DNA of 11,404 nt from JTS-RE9 sp964649195. GTDB taxonomy: Bacteria; Planctomycetota; Phycisphaerae; Phycisphaerales; Phycisphaeraceae. Position 1 is the stretch's first letter; each line of letters starts with the position of its first letter. Shown piece after piece: positions 4,915 through 11,404 of the stretch. The stretch spans positions 1 to 11,404 of the forward strand of contig CAZYPK010000166.1 of assembly GCA_964649195.1 (NCBI GenBank). The letters run 5' to 3'. The notes beneath the pieces are model-generated. The model was given only the letters and a program-made list of their open reading frames with translations, was not told the DNA's origin and made no database searches. The position numbers and the translations under genes were made by a program.

Positions 4915-6387
4915 ATGAGAACCCTCGCCCTCGCCCTCGCTCTGCTCATCTGCATGACCGGCAATGCAATTGCCCAGGAAGCGATCCGCGCCTCGGTCGT
5001 CAAGATTCATTCCACCAAGCGGCTGCCCAACCCCTACCGGCCCTGGACCAAGCAGTCGCCCCAGACCGTCACCGGGTCGGGCGTGGTCATCGAAGGCAAC
5101 CGCATCCTGACCAATGCCCACGTCGTCGCCTACTCCCGCGAAATCTACGTGCAAGGCTACCAGTCCGCCGAGAAGATCGAAGCGACACTCGTCGCCATTT
5201 CGCCCGGCATGGACCTGGCCGTTCTCGAAGTCGATAAGGCCTTCTTCAAGGACCGCCCCGCCCTGCCGTTTGCCCAGGGGCTGCCCAAGATCAAGGACGC
5301 GGTCAACGCCTATGGCTACCCGACCGGCGGACAGGAACTGTCCATCACCGAAGGCATCATCTCACGCATCGAGGTGGCCGGCTACAACCACGGCAACAAC
5401 GGCCTGCGGATACAGGTCGATGCCGCGCTCAACCCAGGCAACTCCGGCGGGCCGACCATCAGCGATGGAAAGGTCATCGGCATCGTCTATTCAGGCATCC
5501 CTTCCGCCGACAACATCGGGTTCATCATCCCCGCCGATGAAGTCCGCATGTTCCTCGAAGATGTGAAGGATGGCACGTACGACGGCAAGCCCAACATCCA
5601 CGTCTCCTTGCAGGTCAGCGAGAACGACGCCCTGCGGGACATGCTCAAACTCGACGCCACCATCACCGGCATCGTCGTCAGCAGCAACGACACCACGCCC
5701 GACAGCCCGCTCAAAGAGTGGGATGTGATCACCCACATCGGCGAACACCCGATCGACAACGATGGCCGCGTGCTGGTCGGCGACGACCTGCGGCTCAACT
5801 TCCGCTACTACATCCCCAAGCTGGCCAAGGATGGCAAGGTGGCGCTGACCGTGCATCGCAAGGGGGAAAACGTGAAGGCGGATGTTCCGGTGCCTGCCCG
5901 GCGCGACCTGCTCATCCCGCCGCTGATGAACGAATATCCCAGCTACTTCATCATCGGCCCGCTGGTCTTCAGCAGCGCCACGCGCGAGCTGGTCGGCGCC
6001 GGCGGCGAACGGATGATCGCCACGCTGACGCAGTTCGAAAGCCCGCTGCTCAAGCGACTCTCGGACACCAGGGCCTTCGAGGGGGAGGAACTGGTCGCCA
6101 TCGCTTCGCCGATGTTCTCGCACAAGATCATCAAGGGATATCAGAACCCGATCCTGGCGGTGGTCAGCGACATCAACGGGACGAAGATCAAAAACCTTCG
6201 CCACCTGGTGGAAACGATCCGCGACAGCCGGGAGGAGTTCCTCGTCTTCACCTTCGACGACAAGCGCGGCGAACGGCTGGTCTTCAAACGCCGCGACCTG
6301 CTCGGCTCCACCGAAGACATTCTCAACGACAACGGCATCCGCGAGTCCTACTCGCGCGAGCTGCGCAGCGCGTGGGAAAAGGAATAG
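4915..6387 (+). CDS. Secreted trypsin-like serine protease with PDZ domain, Deg9/Deg2-like
   Basis: A 490-residue exported protease. The signal peptide is MRTLALALALLICMTGNAIA with likely cleavage before QE at residue 21. The chymotrypsin-fold domain has the full triad: H69 in TNAHVV, D100 in GMDLAVL and S177 in NPGNSGGP. A PDZ domain follows from about residue 235 to 330 (ITGIVVSS, then LKEWDVITHIGEHPI). The C-terminal part includes PSYFIIGPLVFS and a further region that could be a second, diverged PDZ. That layout, and the PSYFIIGPLVF segment, recall plant Deg9/Deg2 proteases rather than E. coli DegP or DegQ, where a short PDZ tail follows directly. It probably degrades or trims misfolded proteins outside the cytoplasm. 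The ATG at 4915 is chosen because AAGGA lies seven bases upstream and a signal peptide starts there; the frame stays open leftward to 3892 only as antisense of the oxidoreductase. Confidence 0.9.
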   Translation: MRTLALALALLICMTGNAIAQEAIRASVVKIHSTKRLPNPYRPWTKQSPQTVTGSGVVIEGNRILTNAHVVAYSREIYVQGYQSAEKIEATLVAISPGMDLAVLEVDKAFFKDRPALPFAQGLPKIKDAVNAYGYPTGGQELSITEGIISRIEVAGYNHGNNGLRIQVDAALNPGNSGGPTISDGKVIGIVYSGIPSADNIGFIIPADEVRMFLEDVKDGTYDGKPNIHVSLQVSENDALRDMLKLDATITGIVVSSNDTTPDSPLKEWDVITHIGEHPIDNDGRVLVGDDLRLNFRYYIPKLAKDGKVALTVHRKGENVKADVPVPARRDLLIPPLMNEYPSYFIIGPLVFSSATRELVGAGGERMIATLTQFESPLLKRLSDTRAFEGEELVAIASPMFSHKIIKGYQNPILAVVSDINGTKIKNLRHLVETIRDSREEFLVFTFDDKRGERLVFKRRDLLGSTEDILNDNGIRESYSRELRSAWEKE

Positions 6388-6409
6388 AAGACGCGACGGT
6401 TCGCCGCAC

Positions 6410-6485
6410 AAGCCGCTTGCGGCGTAGCAATGCCCGGAACAGCGACAAGCGCGAAGTCGGGGGATTGCTACGCCGCAAGCGGCTT
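6410..6485. terminator. Perfect 22-bp inverted repeat between convergent genes, likely two-way terminator
   Basis: Bases 6410-6431 are the exact reverse complement of 6464-6485, with a 32-base spacer. Each arm contains the core GCCGCTTGCGGCGTAGCA or its complement, itself a small palindrome GCCGC-TT-GCGGC. The spacer can pair further through CGAC/GTCG and CCCG/CGGG. The arms lie between the protease stop (6387) and the polA stop (6488). The same core occurs once more at 9432-9449, so the hairpin is made from a dispersed repeat. Confidence 0.8.
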
Positions 6486-6487
6486 GG

Positions 6488-9391
6488 CTACTTCGCATCC
6501 AACCAGTCACTGCCGATCCCCGCATCCGCCTTGAGCGGCGCCTTGAGCGACATGGCGTTCTCCATCTCCTGCTGCACGATGGCCGCCATCGATGACGCCG
6601 CTTCCTCCGGCGCTTCAAGCACCAGTTCATCGTGAATCTGAAGCAGCATCTTCAGGGGCAACCGCTCGCGTCGGATGCGGCGATGGAGGTTGACCATCGC
6701 CAGTTTGATCAGCTCCGCCGCGCTGCCCTGCACCACCGTGTTGATCGCCAGCCGTTCGCCCAATGCCCGCACCTGCTGCCTGCTCGATTCGATCTGCGGG
6801 ATGCGGCGGCGGCGGCCGAGCATCGTGGTGACGTAGCCGGTGCTCATCGCCTCCTGCACGCACTGCCCCATGAAGGAATCGATGCCGGTGAAACGCCTCT
6901 TGTAATCCGCGATCAGCTTGCGGGCCCCTTCCACATCCATGCCTTCCATCCGCCGCGACAGGCCGAACGGCGTCACCCCGTAAATGATCCCGAAGTTGAT
7001 CGTCTTGGCATGCGTCCGCTGGGCGACATCCACCTCGCCGGGCGGCACGCCGAACACCTGCGCCGCGACCGCCGCGTGAATGTCCATGTCCTGTTTGAAC
7101 GCCTCGATCAGGTTCGGATCATCGCTCAGATGGGCGAGGATGCGCAGCTCGATCTGCGAATAGTCGGCGCTGATGAGCCTGCATCCCGGCGCGGCGATGA
7201 ACGCCTTGCGAATCCGCCTGCCGACCTCGGTGCGGATGGGGATGTTCTGAAGGTTGGGGCCGCTCGATGAGAGCCGCCCCGTGGCCGTGCCGGTCTGGTG
7301 AAAGGAGGCATGAACCCTGCCGTCACCGGCATCGATCTCCTCCTTGAGATTCACGAGATAGGTGTTCACCAGCTTGGAAAGCTGGCGATATTCGATGACG
7401 CGGGTGAGCACGGTGCTTTGCTGCACCGTCAGATCATCGCGCTCGGCCAGTTTTTCAAGCACCTCGATATCCGTCGATTGCCCCGTCTGCGTCTTCTTCA
7501 CCGAAGGCAGACCGAACTCGTTGAAGAGCACATCGGCAAGCTGTTTGGGCGAATCGATGTTGAACGGGTGGCCGGTCGCTTCGAGGATGCGGTCGCGGGC
7601 CTCGGCGATGCGGATGTTCAACCCGGCCGCCTGCCGATCCAGCTCGACGGGATCGACACGGATGCCGTGATACTCCATTTCGACAAGCACCTCGACGAGC
7701 GGCATCTCGACATCGCGGGCCAGTTTCTCCATGCCGATGACCCGCAACTTGGGCGTGAGGTCCTCGTACAACCGCAGGGCCATGTCCGCATCTTCCGCGG
7801 CATAAGGCGCGATCTGCGCCAGGGGGACGCGGTCCATCGTCTTCTGCGGTGACCGGCCTTTTTTCTCGCCGATCAGACGGGAGATGGGGATCATTTTGTG
7901 CTTGAGGATCGTCGCCGCGAGATAGTCCAGCCCATGCGCGGGCGTGCCGATCATGTGGGTCGCGATCATCGAATCGAAGGCGATGCCCTGCACATCGATG
8001 CCGGCATGTCGCAGCACCAGTGCGTCGTATTTCAGGTTGTGCCCGCACTTGGGCAATGAGGGATTTTCGAGGATCGTCCGCATGGCTGCGAAGACGGCCT
8101 GCGCATCGAGGTGCGATTCCTGCTCCGGCGATTTCACGGGAATGTAAACACCTTCACCGGCCTTCCACGCCAGCGACATGCCGCAGATTTCGGCGCGATG
8201 CCCCAGGCCGATGGTTTCGGTATCGACGGAAATCATCGGCTGCGATGCGAGCGTGATCAGAAGCTCATCAAGTTCATCCTTCGTGCAGATGGCGCGATAG
8301 TGAAAGTCCGCCGCGGTGGTCATGCCTTGCGGCACGGCTTCTTCGGGCGCGGCGCCGCCATCCTCCAGCGTGCCGCCATCGAACAGGCTGGTGGCGAAGA
8401 GTTCGCCCTGGGCTTCATCGCGTTTGGCCTGACGCGACCTCCCCCCGGGGCCGGGGGTGGGGGCGGGGGCGGCTGACGGGGCCGGTTCGCTTGTGCCGGT
8501 ATCTGCCTGGCGACCGAGCAGGCGATCGACATCAGCCGTGTATCTTCTGAAACCCATTTCGGAAAAGAAATGGCGAAGGCCGTTGGCATCGATCGGACCG
8601 ACCCTGGCCTTGCCCAGGTCGAAGTCGATGTCGAGATCGCTCTTGAGCGCCACCAGCGATCTGCTGAGCGGGAGCTTGTCGCGTCCTTTTTCCAGGTTCT
8701 CGCGCCTCTTGCCTTTGATCTTGTCGAGGTTGGCGTAGATGCCTTCGATGGTGCCGAACTCCTGGAGAAGCTGCGCCGCCGTCTTGGGGCCGATGCCTTC
8801 GATGCCCGGCACGTTGTCCACCTTGTCGCCGATCATCGCCAGGGCATCGACGACCTGCGAAGGGGTCAGGCCTTTTTCCTGCATCAGCCAGGCGGCATCG
8901 ATGGTTTTGTCGGTATGAATGTCGAACAGGGTCACGCGGTCGCTGAGCAGTTGCTCCAGGTCCTTGTCCTTGGAGACCACGCGGATGTTCATGCCCTCGC
9001 ACGCGGGATCGTTCACCACCCGGCGGGCGAGCGTTGCGATGATGTCATCCGCCTCGGCGCCGGTCTGTCCGATGATGGGGATGCCAAAGAGTTTCGTCAT
9101 TTCGAAGATGCGCTGAATCTGCGGGGCGAGGTCTTCAGGCGCCGCTTCGCGCGTGGCCTTGTAGTCGGGGTAGATTTCGTCGCGGAAGGTCTTGCCCGGC
9201 GTGTCGATGGCCATCACCACGTAGGTTGGCCGAAACTGCTCGAAGAGTTTGATGAGCATGCCCGCGAAGCCGAACACGGCATGGGTCGGCTCGCCGGTGA
9301 CGGGGCTGTTCATTCCGCCACGAATGGCGAAATAGGCGCGGAAAATCTGGGCGTGGCCATCGATGAGATAGAGCGTCTGGCGGTCGGACAT
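6488..9391 (-). CDS. polA: DNA polymerase I
   Basis: A 967-residue complete family A polymerase that fills gaps and removes primers in replication and repair. Residues 1 to about 290 form the 5' to 3' nuclease (LYLIDGHAQIFRAYFA at the start; AEADDIIATLARR; GDKVDNVPGIEGIGPKTA near 190-205). A proline- and alanine-rich linker near 297-325 joins it to the 3' to 5' exonuclease. That domain keeps its acidic residues: D390 and E392 in VDTET, the NLKYD aspartate, and the tyrosine and aspartate of YAAEDAD, so proofreading should be active. The polymerase domain has motif A DYSQIELR (D743), motif B with K796, F800 and Y804, and motif C HDE (D921-E922), 46 residues from the end as in E. coli. F800 at the O-helix is the usual discriminating phenylalanine. 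No ribosome binding site precedes the ATG. Confidence 0.97.
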   Translation of the reverse strand: MSDRQTLYLIDGHAQIFRAYFAIRGGMNSPVTGEPTHAVFGFAGMLIKLFEQFRPTYVVMAIDTPGKTFRDEIYPDYKATREAAPEDLAPQIQRIFEMTKLFGIPIIGQTGAEADDIIATLARRVVNDPACEGMNIRVVSKDKDLEQLLSDRVTLFDIHTDKTIDAAWLMQEKGLTPSQVVDALAMIGDKVDNVPGIEGIGPKTAAQLLQEFGTIEGIYANLDKIKGKRRENLEKGRDKLPLSRSLVALKSDLDIDFDLGKARVGPIDANGLRHFFSEMGFRRYTADVDRLLGRQADTGTSEPAPSAAPAPTPGPGGRSRQAKRDEAQGELFATSLFDGGTLEDGGAAPEEAVPQGMTTAADFHYRAICTKDELDELLITLASQPMISVDTETIGLGHRAEICGMSLAWKAGEGVYIPVKSPEQESHLDAQAVFAAMRTILENPSLPKCGHNLKYDALVLRHAGIDVQGIAFDSMIATHMIGTPAHGLDYLAATILKHKMIPISRLIGEKKGRSPQKTMDRVPLAQIAPYAAEDADMALRLYEDLTPKLRVIGMEKLARDVEMPLVEVLVEMEYHGIRVDPVELDRQAAGLNIRIAEARDRILEATGHPFNIDSPKQLADVLFNEFGLPSVKKTQTGQSTDIEVLEKLAERDDLTVQQSTVLTRVIEYRQLSKLVNTYLVNLKEEIDAGDGRVHASFHQTGTATGRLSSSGPNLQNIPIRTEVGRRIRKAFIAAPGCRLISADYSQIELRILAHLSDDPNLIEAFKQDMDIHAAVAAQVFGVPPGEVDVAQRTHAKTINFGIIYGVTPFGLSRRMEGMDVEGARKLIADYKRRFTGIDSFMGQCVQEAMSTGYVTTMLGRRRRIPQIESSRQQVRALGERLAINTVVQGSAAELIKLAMVNLHRRIRRERLPLKMLLQIHDELVLEAPEEAASSMAAIVQQEMENAMSLKAPLKADAGIGSDWLDAK

Positions 9392-9397
9392 GCGGGG

Positions 9398-9403
9398 ATT
9401 ATA
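9398..9403 (-). promoter_or_regulatory. Perfect -10 hexamer six bases before polA, suggesting a leaderless mRNA
   Basis: On the minus strand TATAAT is followed by CCCCGC and then ATG. Transcription normally begins about seven bases after the -10 hexamer, which would be the A of the start codon. This agrees with the lack of a Shine-Dalgarno sequence. The -35 region 17 bases upstream (about CATCGC) is not a match. Confidence 0.5.
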
Positions 9404-9431
9404 GGGATCGGTGACGGACGGCGATGATGGG

Positions 9432-9449
9432 TGCTACGCCGCAAGCGGC
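9432..9449. repeat. Single copy of the GCTACGCCGCAAGCGGC dispersed repeat
   Basis: These 18 bases are identical to the core of the right arm of the 6410-6485 hairpin and include the small palindrome GCCGC-AA-GCGGC. The copy is unpaired and sits between the permease stop at 9462 and the polA start, where it may serve as a weak hairpin after the permease gene. Confidence 0.75.
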
Positions 9450-9461
9450 GGGAAGCATTCT

Positions 9462-10775
9462 TCAATCGTGGCGCAGGGCGACGATGGGGTCCTGCTTGGA
9501 CGCCTGCACAGCGGGATAGAGACCGAACACGATGCCGACGAACATCGCCACGCCCAGGGCCACGCCGATGGACCAGAGCGGCACGACGGGCCTGCCCCAT
9601 TCGAACTGCTTGTGAAAGAGGCCGAGTATCGCCGCGCCGAGAACGCCCACGGTCACGCCGATGGTCCCGCCGACGCCCGAGAGCGTCGCGGTCTCCACGA
9701 GGAACTGCGAGGCGATGTGCTTTCGCGTGGCGCCCAGCGCCCGGCGGATGCCGATCTCGCGGGTGCGCTCCGTCACCGAGGCCAGCATGATGTTCATGAT
9801 GCCGATGCCGCCCACCAGCAGGCTGATCGAGGCGATGGCGATGAGCATGATGTTGAACATTCGCAGGGTGCGCTCCGCCTGCTCGATCAGCTCCAACGGC
9901 ACGATTACCGTCACATCCCCCTTGGTGGCGTGCTCCACCTCCAGCAGGCGATTGATCTGGTCGGCCACAGGACGCACCGAGTCCTGATCCTTCGCCTCGA
10001 TGTAAATCTCCTCGAGTTCGACGACGGTGCTTTCGAACGAGCCGGGCTTGATGGTGACGATGCGGTCGGAGAACTGATCGATGGCGGCGGACTTGGGGAT
10101 GTGTACGTCGAAGTTCAGGTCGCGCCCCACCAGCGCCGACCCCGCGCCGCCGGCCAGCCCCACCGGGCGAAGCACGCCGACCACGCGGAACGGCACCCCG
10201 GCGGGACCGTTGTGAATGTTGACGTATCCCTCCAACGGATCCTCCAACGCGAACAGCAGCCGCGCCACCTCGGCGCCGATCACCGCCACGCGCTCGCTGC
10301 GAAGCTCATCCGTGTCGGAAATGTACCGGCCGCGTTCGACGCGCAGCGAGGTGACTTCCAGTAGTTGCGGCTCCGTGCCGAACACCGAAGCCTGGGCCTG
10401 CCTGTTGCCCGCGCTGACCTTCGTGGCCACCTTCTTGAGCAGCACGACCCGGCTGATCGCATCCGTCGAGTTGGCCAGCTCATCGATTTTCCGGGAGTCC
10501 GCCCAGGTGATGCCGTAGGAGAAGGTTCTGCGCCGCAGCGAGGATTCGCTGCGGTTCTGCGACTCCTCCGGCTTGTGCGATCGCACGATGATGTTCTTGG
10601 CGCCGAGCTTTTCGATGTCCGCCAGGGCCTTGCGCTTGTTGCCTTCGCCGATGGCGACCACCGCGATCACCGCCGCCACACCGATGATGATGCCCAGCGC
10701 CGTCAGCAGCGAGCGCATCTTGTGCAGCATGAGGTTGGCAAGACCAAGCCGTAATGTTTCAAGCAGAAAGAGCAT
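9462..10775 (-). CDS. MacB-type ABC transporter permease (MacB_PCD and FtsX domains)
   Basis: A 437-residue inner-membrane protein with the four-helix layout of MacB-like permeases. The N-terminus has the cytoplasmic helix ETLRLGLANLMLHKMRS, then the first membrane segment at about 22-42 (LLTALGIIIGVAAVIAV). A large extracytoplasmic domain spans roughly 45-300. The FtsX domain contains membrane segments at about 306-330, 360-387 and 400-420. The coupling loop ERTREIGIRRALGA at 336-349 is strongly conserved in this family and contacts the ATPase. The end LYPAVQASKQDPIVALR is also typical. Such permeases work with an ATPase of the LolD/MacB type to move lipoproteins, peptides or drugs mechanically from the membrane rather than by a channel. 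No ATPase gene is adjacent; the gene upstream reads the other way. No strong ribosome binding site is visible at the ATG. Family is certain, cargo is not. Confidence 0.93.
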   Translation of the reverse strand: MLFLLETLRLGLANLMLHKMRSLLTALGIIIGVAAVIAVVAIGEGNKRKALADIEKLGAKNIIVRSHKPEESQNRSESSLRRRTFSYGITWADSRKIDELANSTDAISRVVLLKKVATKVSAGNRQAQASVFGTEPQLLEVTSLRVERGRYISDTDELRSERVAVIGAEVARLLFALEDPLEGYVNIHNGPAGVPFRVVGVLRPVGLAGGAGSALVGRDLNFDVHIPKSAAIDQFSDRIVTIKPGSFESTVVELEEIYIEAKDQDSVRPVADQINRLLEVEHATKGDVTVIVPLELIEQAERTLRMFNIMLIAIASISLLVGGIGIMNIMLASVTERTREIGIRRALGATRKHIASQFLVETATLSGVGGTIGVTVGVLGAAILGLFHKQFEWGRPVVPLWSIGVALGVAMFVGIVFGLYPAVQASKQDPIVALRHD

Positions 10776-10833
10776 GATTCAAGCGTGTTCCACGGCGGGA
10801 TTCATGGCGCCTGCGGATGGCGCGCGACGAACC

Positions 10834-10863
10834 TTCGCGCCCCGCCTGCGAGACCGCTAGAAT
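10834..10863 (+). promoter_or_regulatory. Candidate promoter for the 94-residue protein
   Basis: TTCGCG at 10834-10839 and TAGAAT at 10858-10863 are 18 bases apart. TAGAAT matches the -10 consensus at five of six positions; the -35 match is poor. A start near 10870 would leave a leader of about 17 bases containing AAAGG at 10872-10876. Confidence 0.3.
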
Positions 10864-10886
10864 CATACGCGAAAGGCGACCCGCTG

Positions 10887-11171
10887 ATGCCCACCATCGA
10901 GATCGGCACCGAAACCGAAGGCAGCAACCACTGGAGCTATGACGTTCAGGTGGTGGATGGTGAGGTGCGCCATGCCTTTCGCGTCACCCTGGGCTGGTCG
11001 GATTACGACCTGTGGTCCCACGGCCGCGTGGCGCCGGAGCGGGTGGTGAAGGCGGCGTTCGAATTTCTGCTGGCCCGCGAGCCGGCGTCGAGCATCCTTC
11101 CCAAATTCGATTGCAGCGTCATCCGTCGCTATTTCAGCGAGGTCGATCGCGAGCTGCCCAAGCTGATTTGA
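10887..11171 (+). CDS. Conserved-looking hypothetical protein, 94 residues
   Basis: A small soluble protein without signal peptide or membrane segment. I do not recognise a named family. The first half (MPTIEIGTETEGSNHW, then SYDVQVVDGEVRHAFRVTLG) has the alternating pattern of a beta sheet. The second half has a helix around VAPERVVKAAFEFLLAREPASSIL and ends with FDCSVIRRYFSEVDRELPKLI. Helices reading like AAFEFLLAREP and a tail like FDCSVIRRYF recall small conserved bacterial proteins I have seen described only as hypothetical; that is memory, not a database hit. The ATG at 10887 is preferred over the in-frame ATG at 10785, because AAAGG lies about ten bases upstream and the extra 34 residues look non-coding. 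It is divergent from the permease gene and followed at once by the repeat block at the window end. Function unknown. Confidence 0.78.
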   Translation: MPTIEIGTETEGSNHWSYDVQVVDGEVRHAFRVTLGWSDYDLWSHGRVAPERVVKAAFEFLLAREPASSILPKFDCSVIRRYFSEVDRELPKLI

Positions 11172-11208
11172 GGCGGGTCAGGCCGTCAACCTGAGTTGGA
11201 GATAAGAG

Positions 11209-11229
11209 CCGCGACTCAACGAGTCGCGG
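11209..11229 (+). repeat. Palindromic hairpin repeat, copy 4 (TC/GA variant)
   Basis: Same stem CCGCGACTC / GAGTCGCGG and AAC loop as copy 2, with matching flanks on both sides (CCTGAGTT upstream, GAACAGCCTGAAGGG downstream). Confidence 0.9.
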
Positions 11230-11350
11230 AGATGAACAGCCTGAAGGGATGTCGAAACTCACCTTTTTCTTTCAGCCTCGATCGGCGTCCGGTCGTTTTC
11301 GCGTTCCGTGATCCGCTGCGCGATGGCCGCTCCATTCTTGTCGCTCACAT

Positions 11351-11371
11351 CCGCGACGTGTTACGTCGCGG
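11351..11371 (-). repeat. Palindromic hairpin repeat, copy 5 (GT/AC variant), reverse orientation
   Basis: The minus strand reads CCGCGACGT, AAC loop, ACGTCGCGG, identical to copy 1 at 1588-1608. Confidence 0.9.
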
Positions 11372-11385
11372 CTCCATTTCAAGAG

Positions 11386-11404
11386 CCGCGACTCAACGAG
11401 TCGC
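11386..11404 (+). repeat. Palindromic hairpin repeat, copy 6, truncated by the window end
   Basis: The TC/GA variant stem, loop and most of the second arm are present. The last two bases of the hairpin fall beyond the window. It is only 14 bases from copy 5 and in opposite orientation, a BIME-like pair. Confidence 0.85.

Larger units (their letters stand above)
11186..11404. repeat. Second, partial palindromic repeat block, cut by the window end
   Basis: This corresponds to the right half of the 1549-1943 block. It opens with TCAACCTGAGTT and a hairpin (11209-11229) followed by GAACAGCCTGAAGGG as in the central copy there. A spacer of 121 bases follows, containing CAGCCTC (11273-11279) and a reverse-strand match to the left spacer of the first block (11289-11302 against 1657-1670). 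A reverse hairpin (11351-11371) ends the unit. A third hairpin begins 14 bases later and is cut off. The block begins 14 bases after the stop codon of the 94-residue protein. Confidence 0.8.

Noticed and set aside
5491..6630. 379-residue minus-strand frame
   Set aside because: Antisense of the protease and overlapping the polA end; no family resemblance and arginine-rich start.
8441..8480. G-run on the plus strand as a possible G-quadruplex regulatory site
   Set aside because: It encodes the proline-rich linker between polA domains; the run is explained by proline and glycine codons.
8570..9427. 285-residue plus-strand frame and other frames inside polA
   Set aside because: Antisense of the polA nuclease domain; a mirror frame caused by high GC.
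10776..10886. Short frame MNPAVEHA ending just before the permease start, possible leader peptide
   Set aside because: Only eight codons, no ribosome binding site, and no attenuator-like structure seen.
1588..11404. Six hairpins as transcription factor operators
   Set aside because: They share long conserved flanks and spacers, lie mostly away from promoters and occur as inverted units, which fits repetitive elements better than operator sites.

Overview
This is an 11.4 kb GC-rich bacterial chromosomal window with eight recognisable or conserved protein genes, one tiny lipoprotein gene, and an unusually dense set of dispersed palindromic repeats between them. No rRNA, tRNA, CRISPR array, transposase or phage gene is visible. 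The gene mix (orphan PTS IIA, PilZ, secreted alkaline-phosphatase-superfamily enzyme, Gfo/Idh/MocA oxidoreductase, Deg9/Deg2-like protease, DNA polymerase I, MacB-type permease) and the many short intergenic repeats suggest a Planctomycetota genome, perhaps Phycisphaerae. This placement is inference, not something a marker gene proves.

Layout: a PTS EIIA(Ntr/Fru)-like protein (197-667, +) converges on a PilZ protein (844-1371, -). The gap between their stop codons is filled by a giant hairpin built from heptamer repeats. About 600 bases without a gene follow (1372-1968), two thirds of which is a 395-base imperfect palindrome containing three short palindromic hairpins. Next comes a 59-residue lipoprotein gene (1969-2148, -), then a GC-rich cluster of tandem and inverted repeats (2217-2424), then a secreted phosphoesterase (2431-3528, -). 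A second long imperfect inverted repeat (3561-3798) separates it from an oxidoreductase (3799-4785, -). That gene is divergent from a secreted trypsin-like protease (4915-6387, +), which converges on polA (6488-9391, -) across a perfect 22-bp inverted repeat. A MacB-like permease (9462-10775, -) lies upstream of polA and is divergent from a 94-residue uncharacterised protein (10887-11171, +). The window ends in a second, partial copy of the large palindromic repeat block.

The genes do not form an obvious pathway or a long operon. Most are single transcription units with their own start signals. PolA looks leaderless: a perfect TATAAT lies six bases before its ATG and no ribosome binding site is seen. 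The most notable content is non-coding. Four unrelated repeat families make long hairpins that start within a few bases of stop codons or fill the gap between two stops. One family (the 21-base CCGCGAC... palindrome, six copies here) shows compensatory base-pair changes, and its 100-base spacer is also conserved between copies. This resembles REP/BIME-type elements, but no REP-associated transposase is present in the window.
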